Positions 31,941-40,042 of a DNA stretch of 49,193 nt are shown here, piece by piece; within the stretch, counting starts at the first letter, position 1; each line of letters begins with the position of its first letter. Source of the stretch: a virus. The translations under genes and the position numbers were made by a program. A model generated the notes under the pieces. That model did not search any database. It was not told the origin of the DNA and saw only the letters and a program-made list of their open reading frames with translations. The stretch lies in the IMG/VR virus record IMGVR_UViG_3300033144_001711, positions 1 through 49,193 of that record; one strand, 5' to 3'.

Positions 31941-32116
31941 AGAAGATACCAATCGAAGAACGTATCCAACAGATACATGAGGATGGCGTTGCACTGGTGC
32001 GTATGCTTGGCATACTCAAGAAGTTCCAAGCTATAGGTATCAGGTACGTAGATGAGAACGACGAGCCGTGCTCACTAGGTGAGAACGTGGTTAACTTATT
32101 CGAGGATAAGATATGA
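31937..32116 (+). CDS. Small hypothetical protein
   Basis: A 59-residue helical protein (I-E-E-R-I-Q-Q-I-H-E-D, V-R-M-L-G-I-L-K-K-F), ATGA-coupled on both sides (31937 and 32113). It has no motif I recognise. The coupling and codon style match its neighbours. Confidence 0.6.
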   Translation: MKKIPIEERIQQIHEDGVALVRMLGILKKFQAIGIRYVDENDEPCSLGENVVNLFEDKI

Positions 32117-32373
32117 GAACAGTAGACGCAGAAGTAACAGTAGAAGGGTGGGCTACCTATTACTACGTCCAGTGTGATGTGACCAAGAACATATGGTCAC
32201 GCAACAGGTGGAGTAATGCGTATGAACCTATACCTGACCTGTTCGCTTCACGCATGGCAGCTATGCGTAGTACATCCCGTGGTAAGCTGGATGCTAGTAA
32301 AATGCAAGGGTTCAAGCCAGTGGTGAGGGCGTGCTTGTTTGGTTACGGGTCCAGTGGTATCAAGAGTATATGA
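32113..32373 (+). CDS. Hypothetical protein
   Basis: An 86-residue protein with T-V-E-G-W-A-T-Y-Y-Y-V-Q-C-D-V beta-type start and a basic C-terminal half. ATGA-coupled. Trp and Tyr content is high. No function can be given. Confidence 0.6.
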   Translation: MRTVDAEVTVEGWATYYYVQCDVTKNIWSRNRWSNAYEPIPDLFASRMAAMRSTSRGKLDASKMQGFKPVVRACLFGYGSSGIKSI

Positions 32374-32594
32374 GGTATGCATTCGATGGACACTATGACA
32401 AGTGTGCTAAGCACGGCGTACCAACTGGATCCGGACCGGGATGGGCCGGTGCGCAACGTGCTTTTCAGGACCGTACCAATGGCCTTCAAAGTGTGGGCTC
32501 ATGGCGTCGATCTCCGGCAAGCTACAAAGTTTCAACCAGAGGGGACTACATTGACCCAGACTATTACATTGTCGATTGGGGGCAGGACGGATGA
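32370..32594 (+). CDS. Small hypothetical protein
   Basis: A 74-residue protein starting at an ATGA overlap (32370). It contains C-A-K-H-G-V-P-T-G-S-G and G-W-A-G-A-Q-R-A-F, then Tyr/Asp-rich residues. A second open frame covers the same stretch; this frame is preferred for its coupled start. Function unknown. Confidence 0.5.
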   Translation: MRYAFDGHYDKCAKHGVPTGSGPGWAGAQRAFQDRTNGLQSVGSWRRSPASYKVSTRGDYIDPDYYIVDWGQDG

Positions 32595-32664
32595 AGGGTG
32601 CTACTACTGTAGTAAGTACCACAAGGCTGTTAACTGTGGAGCATGTGGGAGGAAGACCGTATGA
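32569..32664 (+). CDS. Zinc-ribbon micropeptide
   Basis: A 31-residue peptide if the TTG at 32569 is used; longer readings of the frame back to 32479 are possible. It has C-Y-Y-C and C-G-A-C spaced by eight residues, a treble-clef or zinc-ribbon pattern, and a basic tail. The stop overlaps the next start as ATGA (32661-32664), which supports the frame. The start is uncertain. Confidence 0.45.
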   Translation: MSIGGRTDEGCYYCSKYHKAVNCGACGRKTV

Positions 32665-32939
32665 GTAGAGCAAAAGGAAAGTGTCCACTACCTGAAGCAC
32701 CTATCAGGTGGCTATGTGAGGAGTGTGACTATGTGGGTATGTATGAGACTGCCCCTAATCCCTTCGACTTGAGTGACACCATAACAGGGTGTCCTAGCTG
32801 CCAGTCAGTAGACTCCTTTGTTGCTGCTTGTTGGAAGTGTAACAGACATGGCACTATGGGATGCACCAACTCAACTGAATACAGATACATCTACTCATGT
32901 TACGAACACAGACCACAAGAGGGGAAGAGTAATGGATAA
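32661..32939 (+). CDS. Zinc-ribbon protein
   Basis: A 92-residue protein with at least three C-x2-C pairs: C-E-E-C, C-P-S-C and C-W-K-C, plus further Cys and His. Two zinc sites are likely. Such small proteins often act as nucleic-acid or protein adaptors. The ATG at 32661 is ATGA-coupled. It sits beside another zinc-ribbon peptide, so the two may have arisen together. Confidence 0.65.
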   Translation: MSRAKGKCPLPEAPIRWLCEECDYVGMYETAPNPFDLSDTITGCPSCQSVDSFVAACWKCNRHGTMGCTNSTEYRYIYSCYEHRPQEGKSNG

Positions 32940-33162
32940 AATTGACATATCATTCATTCTATTTATGACAATAGTGCTGGTTGTAGGTGCTATCGGTATC
33001 GGTGATGTGACATGGCACCACTATCAAACACAACACGTAGAGAAAGAGATACAATCAAAGAGGGAAGGGTGGGAACCACCCGTTATACCTTCTTGTGATG
33101 AAGAACTATGGGATAGAATCAAAGACAGATGTGGTGATCAACTCGATGAAGGAGAGGACTGA
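32932..33162 (+). CDS. Small membrane protein
   Basis: A 76-residue protein with GGGGAAGAG before the ATG at 32932. One transmembrane helix (about residues 7-26, I-L-F-M-T-I-V-L-V-V-G-A-I-G-I-G) is followed by a charged periplasmic or cytoplasmic part with a Pro-Pro-Val-Ile-Pro segment and a Cys pair. It is TGATG-coupled to the next membrane protein. Confidence 0.62.
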   Translation: MDKIDISFILFMTIVLVVGAIGIGDVTWHHYQTQHVEKEIQSKREGWEPPVIPSCDEELWDRIKDRCGDQLDEGED

Positions 33163-33380
33163 TGTCCACCTTACTTGAGTACCTGTCAGCTATAGCACTG
33201 TGTATAGCAGTGGCACTGGTACTAGCAATCACGGGCACGTTAGTGGCAGGGTTCTTCGTCGCCATGATAGTGACCCTTATCATAGGGGTGGTATATGAGG
33301 GACTCTCCTCTTTCTCCCCTTCGACGAAGGAGAAGGGAGAGAAAGAGGAGGAGAGATCCGATGACGGCACCGCTAGTTAA
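33162..33380 (+). CDS. Small membrane protein with charged tail
   Basis: A 72-residue protein with two hydrophobic helices (about residues 6-26 and 28-47) and a Lys/Glu/Ser-rich tail. The tail is encoded by a 46-base imperfect hairpin at 33305-33350. TGATG coupling at 33162. It could be a membrane-modifying early protein; no homologue recognised. Confidence 0.6.
   Translation: MSTLLEYLSAIALCIAVALVLAITGTLVAGFFVAMIVTLIIGVVYEGLSSFSPSTKEKGEKEEERSDDGTAS
33305..33350. repeat. Long imperfect hairpin inside membrane protein gene
   Basis: A 9-bp stem (33305-33313 with 33342-33350), a 2-base bulge, a 5-bp stem, then a 4-bp stem closing a GAC triloop at 33323-33325. Pyrimidine/purine-biased arms resemble those of the hairpins at 28459-28486 and 28526-28570, outside the main array. 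Confidence 0.7.
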
Positions 33381-33558
33381 CAGAACGAGGGGCACCACAC
33401 TTAAGCAGTATGATGGTGACCTAGATATGGAAAACTTTGACCTGATAGCTAAGGTGAAGGAGTTACTTAACACCCATCAACTCTGGGGTCCGGACGGTAC
33501 GTATACGTTCAAGGATGGAGAGAGATGGGCTTACTTAGAGGAACACGACCATGAGTAA
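33361..33558 (+). CDS. Small hypothetical protein
   Basis: A 65-residue protein with GGAGAG before the ATG. N-terminal basic part, acidic D-G-D-L-D-M-E-N-F centre and an aromatic Asp/His end. Overlaps the neighbouring genes slightly (20 and 8 bases). No family recognised. Confidence 0.58.
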   Translation: MTAPLVNRTRGTTLKQYDGDLDMENFDLIAKVKELLNTHQLWGPDGTYTFKDGERWAYLEEHDHE

Positions 33559-34042
33559 TGGAGCAGACAGGTTCTTTGACGAGATGTTAGAGACAGCAAA
33601 GAAAGTAGCACGTAAGGACGTAGCAAATGAGCAACGCAAGATCAAGGCTGACTTAGTTAAGGTAAGGCGTGACTTGAAGGCAGCACAGAAGGCAGTGACA
33701 GGTGTAGCTGGACGTGAGGCTGCATGTACTAGACGTGAGACAGCAGTCAAGAGGCGTGAAGGTACCATTGCTACCAAGTGTACGAGAGCAGAGCAGCACC
33801 TTAAGTACCGTGAGACTGACATCAAGCTAGCTGAGAAAGAGATCATTAGCTTGCTCAATCAAATCGAGGCCGTTAAGAATGAGAAGGTAGAGACTGTGAC
33901 TACGACAGCCCGACGGTTTGTTACACGTAGTACAGGTAGAGGGTGGTATGGTAGGAAGGTAGCCTCCACCAAGGCAGAGGCACTGTCTAACATCAAGCGC
34001 AGGGTAAACTCACTAGCTAAGAAGGAAGCAAAGGATGAGTAA
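33551..34042 (+). CDS. Coiled-coil basic protein
   Basis: A 163-residue protein almost wholly alpha-helical: residues about 10-115 show heptad-like spacing with Lys, Arg, Glu and Ala, and a basic C-terminus follows (R-R-F-V-T-R-S-T-G-R-G-W). It could be a DNA-condensing or oligomerising early protein. It overlaps its neighbours by 8 bases each. It lies just upstream of the AAA+/VWA pair. Confidence 0.65.
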   Translation: MSNGADRFFDEMLETAKKVARKDVANEQRKIKADLVKVRRDLKAAQKAVTGVAGREAACTRRETAVKRREGTIATKCTRAEQHLKYRETDIKLAEKEIISLLNQIEAVKNEKVETVTTTARRFVTRSTGRGWYGRKVASTKAEALSNIKRRVNSLAKKEAKDE

Positions 34043-34268
34043 TGACGACAACATAGTACGCACTGACCTCGGCTTTGCCGAGCAGCTTAATCTCGACAGC
34101 CTAGTACGTACTACGGCTAGTCAGATGTTCGAGAACGATAACAACGTCGCTACCCTTGAGGTGACACTCAACGGTACTGATGCACCTGTTCCACCTAGGC
34201 TAGAGTTTGAAATGAGGTTGATAGCTATCAACGGTGACAAAGTAGAGGGAGCTAGGGACAATGGCTAA
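34035..34268 (+). CDS. Small acidic protein before the AAA+ gene
   Basis: A 77-residue acidic protein with N-terminal helix and a C-terminal beta-hairpin (V-A-T-L-E-V-T-L-N, R-L-E-F-E-M-R-L). It overlaps the AAA+ ATPase gene by 8 bases, so it may work with that machine, perhaps as an adaptor. The last point is inference. Confidence 0.6.
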   Translation: MSNDDNIVRTDLGFAEQLNLDSLVRTTASQMFENDNNVATLEVTLNGTDAPVPPRLEFEMRLIAINGDKVEGARDNG

Positions 34269-35352
34269 CATGGGTGCCCCACTCAAGGGCAAGTACGATC
34301 CTAGTATCATCGCATCTATTGTGGATGACACTAAGCAACAACAAGAGGCACTCAAGGCTGACCCCTTTGAGATCACTGAGACTGTTGAGTTAACAGGTGA
34401 TGAGGGTGCAGTGCTATTCAGCTCGGTGTTCTGGAACCCTAAAGAGATACCTGACCTGCCATTGCGCATGTTTAAGGTGGAGGATTGGCATGAAGAAGCA
34501 CAGCTACAGATCCCAGCTATTGATAAGCGTTGGATCTGGAACAAGCCTGTCACCGAACGACTGGCGCTTGCTCTGTACTCAGGTGATACCACACTGCTCC
34601 ATGGTTTACACGGGACAGGTAAGAGTTGCATTGCCGAGCAATGGTGTGCCCTCTTTAACATCCCAGCTTGGCGTATGTCATGTAACAGGGAGACAAGAGA
34701 GGCTCACTTCGTAGGGAGTGCGGGACTAGACTATGACGAAGAAGGTAAGATGCGAATCAAACAGGAGCCAACGCTCCTCACTGACAGTCTCAAACATGGT
34801 GGCATGTTCATCGAGGACGAGGCTTTCAGACACAACTCTGCGCTTGTACTCCAGTCTTTGCGGGAGAAGAACACACGGACCCTTACACTACCAGATGCAC
34901 CGGGTCGTACAGCAGCTGACCGTAGACTACATGCGCCTGAAGGTAGATGGTGGTACGTCCTCACTGATAACACATGTGGAATTGGGGACGAAACAGGGGT
35001 ATTCGACGCACAAGTACAGGATGCTAGTACCTTAGATAGAGTCGGGGCTGTCATTGAAGTAGACTACCTATCACCAGCACAAGAGACCCGCATCCTTAAG
35101 AAGTATTGCAACCTGAGTAAGGAGCAGATCAAGGGTATGCTTAAGTTCACCGAGAATGTACGCACTGCCTTCCGATCACAACAGATGTTATCTACCCTGA
35201 GTGTACGCTCCCTCTTAGCATGGGCTGAGAAGACAGAGTTAACACAGTCACTAGAGATAGGGCTCAAGATGACATGGTTCGAGAAGTTATGTGAGGATGA
35301 CCGGGCTACTGCCAAGGACCTCTATCATCAGGTATTTGCGAGGACACTATGA
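34261..35352 (+). CDS. AAA+ ATPase, MoxR/CobS-like
   Basis: A 363-residue ATPase. Walker A G-L-H-G-T-G-K-S lies at residues 115-122, Walker B G-G-M-F-I-E-D-E about 45 residues later, and a sensor 1 L-T-D-N-T follows. The fold is that of MoxR/CobS proteins, which remodel partners together with VWA proteins. It is ATGA-coupled to the VWA gene, so the two form a functional pair. Cobaviruses carry related CobS-like genes. A cobaltochelatase role is unlikely, since no other cobalamin gene is present; a chaperone-like role in replication or host takeover is more likely. Confidence 0.85.
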   Translation: MANMGAPLKGKYDPSIIASIVDDTKQQQEALKADPFEITETVELTGDEGAVLFSSVFWNPKEIPDLPLRMFKVEDWHEEAQLQIPAIDKRWIWNKPVTERLALALYSGDTTLLHGLHGTGKSCIAEQWCALFNIPAWRMSCNRETREAHFVGSAGLDYDEEGKMRIKQEPTLLTDSLKHGGMFIEDEAFRHNSALVLQSLREKNTRTLTLPDAPGRTAADRRLHAPEGRWWYVLTDNTCGIGDETGVFDAQVQDASTLDRVGAVIEVDYLSPAQETRILKKYCNLSKEQIKGMLKFTENVRTAFRSQQMLSTLSVRSLLAWAEKTELTQSLEIGLKMTWFEKLCEDDRATAKDLYHQVFARTL

Positions 35353-37193
35353 GTAGAGTAGCTAGTGTACTGGATGTTGACCACGTTGTTACAGTACTAC
35401 AGCGTAGGTGTAATGACCAAGGCATACAGCTCAAGTGGACAGATGATCAAGAGTTAGCTGCGACTAATGGCAAGGAGATCATACTGCCCAAGATACAGCA
35501 GCCTGTTACTAAGGCTGCACTTGACAAGCTGTATGGATTTGTTATCCATGAGGCAGGGCATCACACAAGGCCAGAGATATTCAACATAGCCAGAGGTGCG
35601 CTTGAGAAGGGCGCTACTGATGGCATGATGGGACTCCTTAACATCATCGAGGATGATGCAATGGAACGTGAGGTCTCCTCTAAGTACAGGGGTGACGCAA
35701 CCGCATTGGGTAACTTGAACAGCACCATCTTAGGTGAGCTAGCTGGTATGCTGGCTGACTTTAAGATACCAGAGGATGCAACAACAGAGGACATAGCACC
35801 CATGACAGCATGTGGTGTGAGTCAACTGTCACGTACCAACTGGGATGGGTACAGTACACAGGCACGAGCTAAGTACTTCGCTGCCCTGCCTGACAAGGCT
35901 GCCACTGAGGTTAACACCTTAGCTATGGAAGGCTGGCATAAGAAGATGCAACAAGTAACCGACCCACACTCAGCGTGGGACCTGACCATTGACCTATATA
36001 AGAGGCTATACCCTAATGCAGACGACGACAAACTTGAAGAGATCCGCCAAGCTGGTCATGATGGACCTCAAGGTGAGGGGGGAGAGGGGGATAGTGACGA
36101 AGGTCAGGGGGATGGCGGTGATGTACCTACTGATCAAGCAGGGGACTCCGCTGGCGACGCTACAGGTAGTGAAGGACAGGAAGAAAGCGGTGATAAAGGT
36201 AAGTCTACTGATGGAGAAGGCACGGTAGTAAGCTGGAAGGACTTCATACTCAGTGAGCACAACGAGTGGAAAGCTAAAGAAGAGGGACAGTTCGGTAGCA
36301 TAGGCATTGACTGGACTGACTACGAGGGTGATGGTAGTATGATGCTCATGCCCCAACACCTTATCAACGTGGTTGATTGCCGCAAGGGCAAGGGCCAAGA
36401 GACACATGAGGGGCACCGTGGTAAACCTCATAACTTCATGTCTGATAACGCAGAGGCTAGACGTTTCGGTAGTCAGATACGTAGGTACATCCAAGCTAAG
36501 GCACGGACACAGGTAGTACGAGAGAAGTACCATGGTAAGCTGGACAAGAGTAGCCTAGTGAGGCTGGCTCTGCCACCTATCGATGGTGGTGAGTACAACA
36601 AGCGTGTGTTCTACGACTGGGAAGAGCAGAAGGAACTCAACACTTGCATCCATGTGTTAACTGACTGGTCCGGTAGTATGAACGGACGTAAGATGAAGTA
36701 CGCAGCTGATGCTAGTGGTAGGTTAGTGTACACCTTCGACCGCATACTCAGGGTGCCAGTGCAGCTGGCTGCCTTCAGTAACCGAGCTTCTGAGTGTGAC
36801 ATAGGCTTAATCAAGCGCTTCAATGACAGGAGTGTAAGTCCACAGGACATAGCCGACTCGTTCTCTAAGTTCTACAGGTACACATCAGCTAACAACGACG
36901 CTGATGCAGTGATGTGGGCATACAACCAACTCAAGCGACGCAAGGAAGAGCGTAAGATCCTAATCGTACTGAGTGATGGGTGCCCAGCGGGTGCTTATAG
37001 CTACAGCAATGGACACTTGAACCTACAGACAGTAACCAAACAGATCGAGAAGGAAGGCAAGATAGAACTGTATGGTGTGGGCATATGCTCAGATGCAGTC
37101 GAGTCATACTACACCAACACTCGGGTACTTCAAGGGCCCGGAGAAATCAACTCAACACTAATGAACATCATCAAAGATGGAGCATACAAATGA
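35349..37193 (+). CDS. VWA-domain protein with N-terminal HExxH motif (CobT-like)
   Basis: A 614-residue protein. Residues 67-71 form H-E-A-G-H, a zincin motif, and L-N-I-I-E-D-D with Glu101 could give the third ligand. Residues about 225-290 are a long Gly/Glu/Asp-rich disordered linker. A von Willebrand factor A domain follows, with the MIDAS motif D-W-S-G-S at about 438-442 and downstream V-L-S-D-G. It is the usual partner of the MoxR/CobS-like ATPase encoded just before. A metal-dependent protease or remodelling complex acting on host or phage proteins is a reasonable idea, not shown. Confidence 0.8.
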   Translation: MSRVASVLDVDHVVTVLQRRCNDQGIQLKWTDDQELAATNGKEIILPKIQQPVTKAALDKLYGFVIHEAGHHTRPEIFNIARGALEKGATDGMMGLLNIIEDDAMEREVSSKYRGDATALGNLNSTILGELAGMLADFKIPEDATTEDIAPMTACGVSQLSRTNWDGYSTQARAKYFAALPDKAATEVNTLAMEGWHKKMQQVTDPHSAWDLTIDLYKRLYPNADDDKLEEIRQAGHDGPQGEGGEGDSDEGQGDGGDVPTDQAGDSAGDATGSEGQEESGDKGKSTDGEGTVVSWKDFILSEHNEWKAKEEGQFGSIGIDWTDYEGDGSMMLMPQHLINVVDCRKGKGQETHEGHRGKPHNFMSDNAEARRFGSQIRRYIQAKARTQVVREKYHGKLDKSSLVRLALPPIDGGEYNKRVFYDWEEQKELNTCIHVLTDWSGSMNGRKMKYAADASGRLVYTFDRILRVPVQLAAFSNRASECDIGLIKRFNDRSVSPQDIADSFSKFYRYTSANNDADAVMWAYNQLKRRKEERKILIVLSDGCPAGAYSYSNGHLNLQTVTKQIEKEGKIELYGVGICSDAVESYYTNTRVLQGPGEINSTLMNIIKDGAYK

Positions 37194-37597
37194 GCATTAA
37201 GTTAACAGACGAAGAGATCAAAAGGCTACCCCCTGAGTTTCAGAAGGGACTAGAGGATGGGTCGGTACTGGCAATCGAGGTACCTAAGCCTACCATGAGC
37301 AATAGGTGGTTCACTGTGTGTGCAGCACTGATAGTAGGTGCTATGCTGGTACCAATCTGGGTACCACTGACTAGCGTTGCCTTCCTTGGTGCAGCATTCG
37401 GTGCCCTTGGTTGGATGTTCTTGTACTGGTTCGAGGGACACAGCCATGCTGTTACCAAGCTAAAGATGTCCATTGCAGTAGGCACCTTGGATAGGGTGTT
37501 CCAACTCCTTGATAACAAGGACAATTTAGATGGAACTAAAGAGGGCGAGTGTGGTCTAACTACCTGTGAGAGTAAGAACAAAGATGTCCTCCACTAA
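37190..37597 (+). CDS. Membrane protein downstream of AAA+/VWA pair
   Basis: A 135-residue protein; the ATG at 37190 overlaps the VWA stop as ATGA and fixes the start. N-terminal polar part (residues 1-40), then two hydrophobic helices (about 45-63 and 66-84) with G-A-A-F-G-A-L-G-W-M-F between them, then a charged helix and a Cys-containing tail. It may anchor a complex at the inner membrane. No family recognised. Confidence 0.62.
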   Translation: MSIKLTDEEIKRLPPEFQKGLEDGSVLAIEVPKPTMSNRWFTVCAALIVGAMLVPIWVPLTSVAFLGAAFGALGWMFLYWFEGHSHAVTKLKMSIAVGTLDRVFQLLDNKDNLDGTKEGECGLTTCESKNKDVLH

Positions 37598-37874
37598 GGT
37601 ACCGGGACGGTACAACGTCTCACTTAATAAAGAAGACCCAGCTGATGTTTGGGAATTTTCCCAGAAATCTTACAACCACGCTGCCAATCGTATAAACGAG
37701 GAAGAGGAAGAGGGTATCATAATACAGAAGGCCAATGAGATTGTTATCCCACTGGGTACCAAGCATGACCTGCGTACTAACAACCCTGACTATCAGGTAG
37801 GCAAGGTCACCACCTATAACAAGAAGATGATCAAACAGTACGAGCTAGACTTGAGGCAACCCAACGATGATTGA
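37584..37874 (+). CDS. Small acidic hypothetical protein before primase
   Basis: A 96-residue protein from ATG 37584 (102 residues if the GTG at 37566 is used). It contains R-I-N-E-E-E-E-E-G-I-I and Q-V-G-K-V-T-T-Y-N-K. It overlaps the primase gene by 8 bases. Because of the place it may be a replication accessory factor; function unknown. Confidence 0.55.
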   Translation: MSSTKVPGRYNVSLNKEDPADVWEFSQKSYNHAANRINEEEEEGIIIQKANEIVIPLGTKHDLRTNNPDYQVGKVTTYNKKMIKQYELDLRQPNDD

Positions 37875-38784
37875 CATGAAACCATACGAGAACATCACCG
37901 TTGGTAGAGGCAACACAGTACGTGCGAACCATGATGACTGTCCTGCTGGTACTGATTCACGACGTAGACTGTACCTCTCCCGACCAGCTAGCTCACCTGA
38001 TGTGGTGCTAGGCTACTGTCATAACTGTCAAGAGCATGGTGTACTACGAGATGGGTCGCATGTATTCAGGGACTTCGATACTAAGCCTACCATGATAGAC
38101 AAGTCGATACCATTCGCGCAACCACCTAGCTTGGTGCCCTGTGTTAGAGAGGTGTGGCCCCATGATGCTATAACGTGGAGGATACACAAGAGCCTTTCAA
38201 TACAGGACTGCTTCAGAGTAGGGATCAAGTATGATCCAGATACACACCGTGTGTACCTCCCAATGTGGGACAAGGTGACTACTGATGGTAGCGTCTATCA
38301 AGACTCTACGCTACTGGGCTACCAGCTACGGGACATCAGTGGTACCAACTGTAAGTACCTCACTGCCTTGCGAGACAAGGAGGTTAAGCCCTTCACTACG
38401 ATAGGCACAGGGAAGGCTGTAACCTACCTAGTAGAGGACCTAGCTAGTGGACTGGTACTAAGCCGTGCCCTGCTACCTGAGGCAGGCCGCGTGGTAAATC
38501 ACAGGGTCGTGGTTAACTATGGTGTCAAGTGTACCCCCGAGGTACTTAATGAGAACACAGCCACTGACTACTACGTAGTGTGGCTAGACAATGATGGTGA
38601 CCACATAGCTGACCAAGCACGAATCATAAGCAGAACGTGGGAGCTATTCACAGGCAAGCCCTGCTATATAGAGGACCAGTACGGTGACCCCAAGGCAGTA
38701 GATAACACATCTATTGCAGCAGTGGATACGTACTGGAGGGGAGAGTACAACGATGGCAATTCAGCGGGGGATTACCATGGATAA
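37867..38784 (+). CDS. DNA primase (toprim domain)
   Basis: A 305-residue primase-like protein. The N-terminal part has Cys residues (D-D-C-P at about 18-21; G-Y-C-H-N-C at about 54-60) that fit a degenerate zinc-binding domain. The toprim core shows V-E-D-L-A-S-G-L (catalytic Glu) and W-L-D-N-D-G-D (acidic pair) about 55 residues later. It would make RNA primers for the polymerase and lies directly before the helicase gene, overlapping its 5' end. T7 fuses both functions in gp4; here they are separate. Confidence 0.82.
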   Translation: MIDMKPYENITVGRGNTVRANHDDCPAGTDSRRRLYLSRPASSPDVVLGYCHNCQEHGVLRDGSHVFRDFDTKPTMIDKSIPFAQPPSLVPCVREVWPHDAITWRIHKSLSIQDCFRVGIKYDPDTHRVYLPMWDKVTTDGSVYQDSTLLGYQLRDISGTNCKYLTALRDKEVKPFTTIGTGKAVTYLVEDLASGLVLSRALLPEAGRVVNHRVVVNYGVKCTPEVLNENTATDYYVVWLDNDGDHIADQARIISRTWELFTGKPCYIEDQYGDPKAVDNTSIAAVDTYWRGEYNDGNSAGDYHG

Positions 38785-40042
38785 CCTAGACCTCGACCTC
38801 CTCCGCTTCATGCAAGTGAAGGAGAACTACGACAAGTACCATAAGGTAATCACCAAGGGGATGTTAACCAAGGAGTCATGGACTCTACTCGGTGACTACG
38901 GTGCATACTACAAGGAGTACCCTCAACTATCAGAGATAGACGAGGCCTTCAAGTTATGGTTCAGAGTAACCGCACACCCAGCGTGGAAGGATGATGACCA
39001 CAAATACTACAGCACGATTATCAGTAACACAGGGGACAGACAAGTTCCGGATGCTAGTGGATCATTTGGGGATCAACTGGAGCGCTTGCGGTTTGACTCG
39101 GAACTCCGAGAGGCACAGAGAACGTTCAGTAAAGGTACTACCTCTATTGAGGACGTTATATCCGGACTGGACCAAAGCACTAGAAGAGTCGTTCGATTGG
39201 ATGAGGGGGATGGGACCTTCAGCCTCGACGATCTCGCTAAGCATAAGCGTGGCGACGAGGGCTACTACTGGAGGTGTGAAGACCTCAATAAGTCCATCGG
39301 CCCTATCCGCAAAGGTGACTTCGTCGTCATTGCTAAGCGTCCTGAGGTTGGTGGTACGTCCTTCCTCTGCTCCGAGCTAAGCTACATGCTAGAGCAGACC
39401 CCTACCACTGGCAAGGCAGTCCTCTTCAACAACGAGGAGGCACCAGACAAGGTGTTCACTCGTATGGTAGGTGCAGCAGTAGGTGTGGACTACCGAGCCA
39501 TGATGGCAGCACCTGCCCACTGGCAGCAACAGTATGATAACTGGCTAGACGGTAGGCAGTTCGACCTTAAACAAGACACATCAATGAACATCAACTCTAT
39601 CTACAAGGAGCTAGAGGAACATGACTACGACATCATCGGAATCAACGTACTCCTCAAAGTTGGAGGAACAAGTGCGAAGGAGGATCACGACAAGTTCCAA
39701 GCTCTCGGTGAGGAAATGCGTAGGGTTACACAGGGTTACGGCCCTGTCATCGCCATTGTTCAAGCTGATCCAAGTGCAGAGGGCATGCGTTACATTCCGC
39801 AGGACCGTATCTATAAGTCTAAGACTGCTCTCCAAGGGGAGGCAGATATCCTCATCATGATAGGCATGGACGACGACGGTCCAGTTGACAGTCGGTACAT
39901 CCATGTAGCTAAGAACAAGATTCCACCTGCACCATGTTGTGACCTGTCACTCAAGCACATCAAGGGTGAGGTCCACTTCGACCTAGGTACAGGTAGGTTT
40001 GAATCAATAAACTTCAAAGGTAATAGCAGATGTACGAAATAA
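38777..40042 (+). CDS. DnaB-like replicative helicase, with altered Walker motifs
   Basis: A 421-residue protein with the RecA-like core of hexameric helicases. I chose the ATG at 38777, with GGGG 8 bases upstream, over the longer open frame from 38714. The phosphate-binding loop reads R-P-E-V-G-G-T-S (residues 188-195): the usual Lys is Gly193. The Walker B position I-I-G-I-N has Asn290 in place of Asp. The later parts look normal (V-Q-A-D, K-T-A-L-Q-G-E-A-D, basic residues beyond). The first 150 residues are a divergent helical domain. The sequence is in frame throughout, so the changes are not due to a frameshift. Either it is a degraded helicase or a family with other catalytic residues. 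Confidence 0.8.
   Translation: MDNLDLDLLRFMQVKENYDKYHKVITKGMLTKESWTLLGDYGAYYKEYPQLSEIDEAFKLWFRVTAHPAWKDDDHKYYSTIISNTGDRQVPDASGSFGDQLERLRFDSELREAQRTFSKGTTSIEDVISGLDQSTRRVVRLDEGDGTFSLDDLAKHKRGDEGYYWRCEDLNKSIGPIRKGDFVVIAKRPEVGGTSFLCSELSYMLEQTPTTGKAVLFNNEEAPDKVFTRMVGAAVGVDYRAMMAAPAHWQQQYDNWLDGRQFDLKQDTSMNINSIYKELEEHDYDIIGINVLLKVGGTSAKEDHDKFQALGEEMRRVTQGYGPVIAIVQADPSAEGMRYIPQDRIYKSKTALQGEADILIMIGMDDDGPVDSRYIHVAKNKIPPAPCCDLSLKHIKGEVHFDLGTGRFESINFKGNSRCTK

Noticed and set aside
34261-37193. Cobalamin biosynthesis (CobS/CobT) metabolic genes
   Set aside because: No CobN or other pathway gene in the window. MoxR/VWA pairs are widespread with other roles.
38714-38776. Longer helicase N-terminus from the ATG at 38714
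   Set aside because: It would lie within the primase gene and has no ribosome-binding site, whereas 38777 has one.
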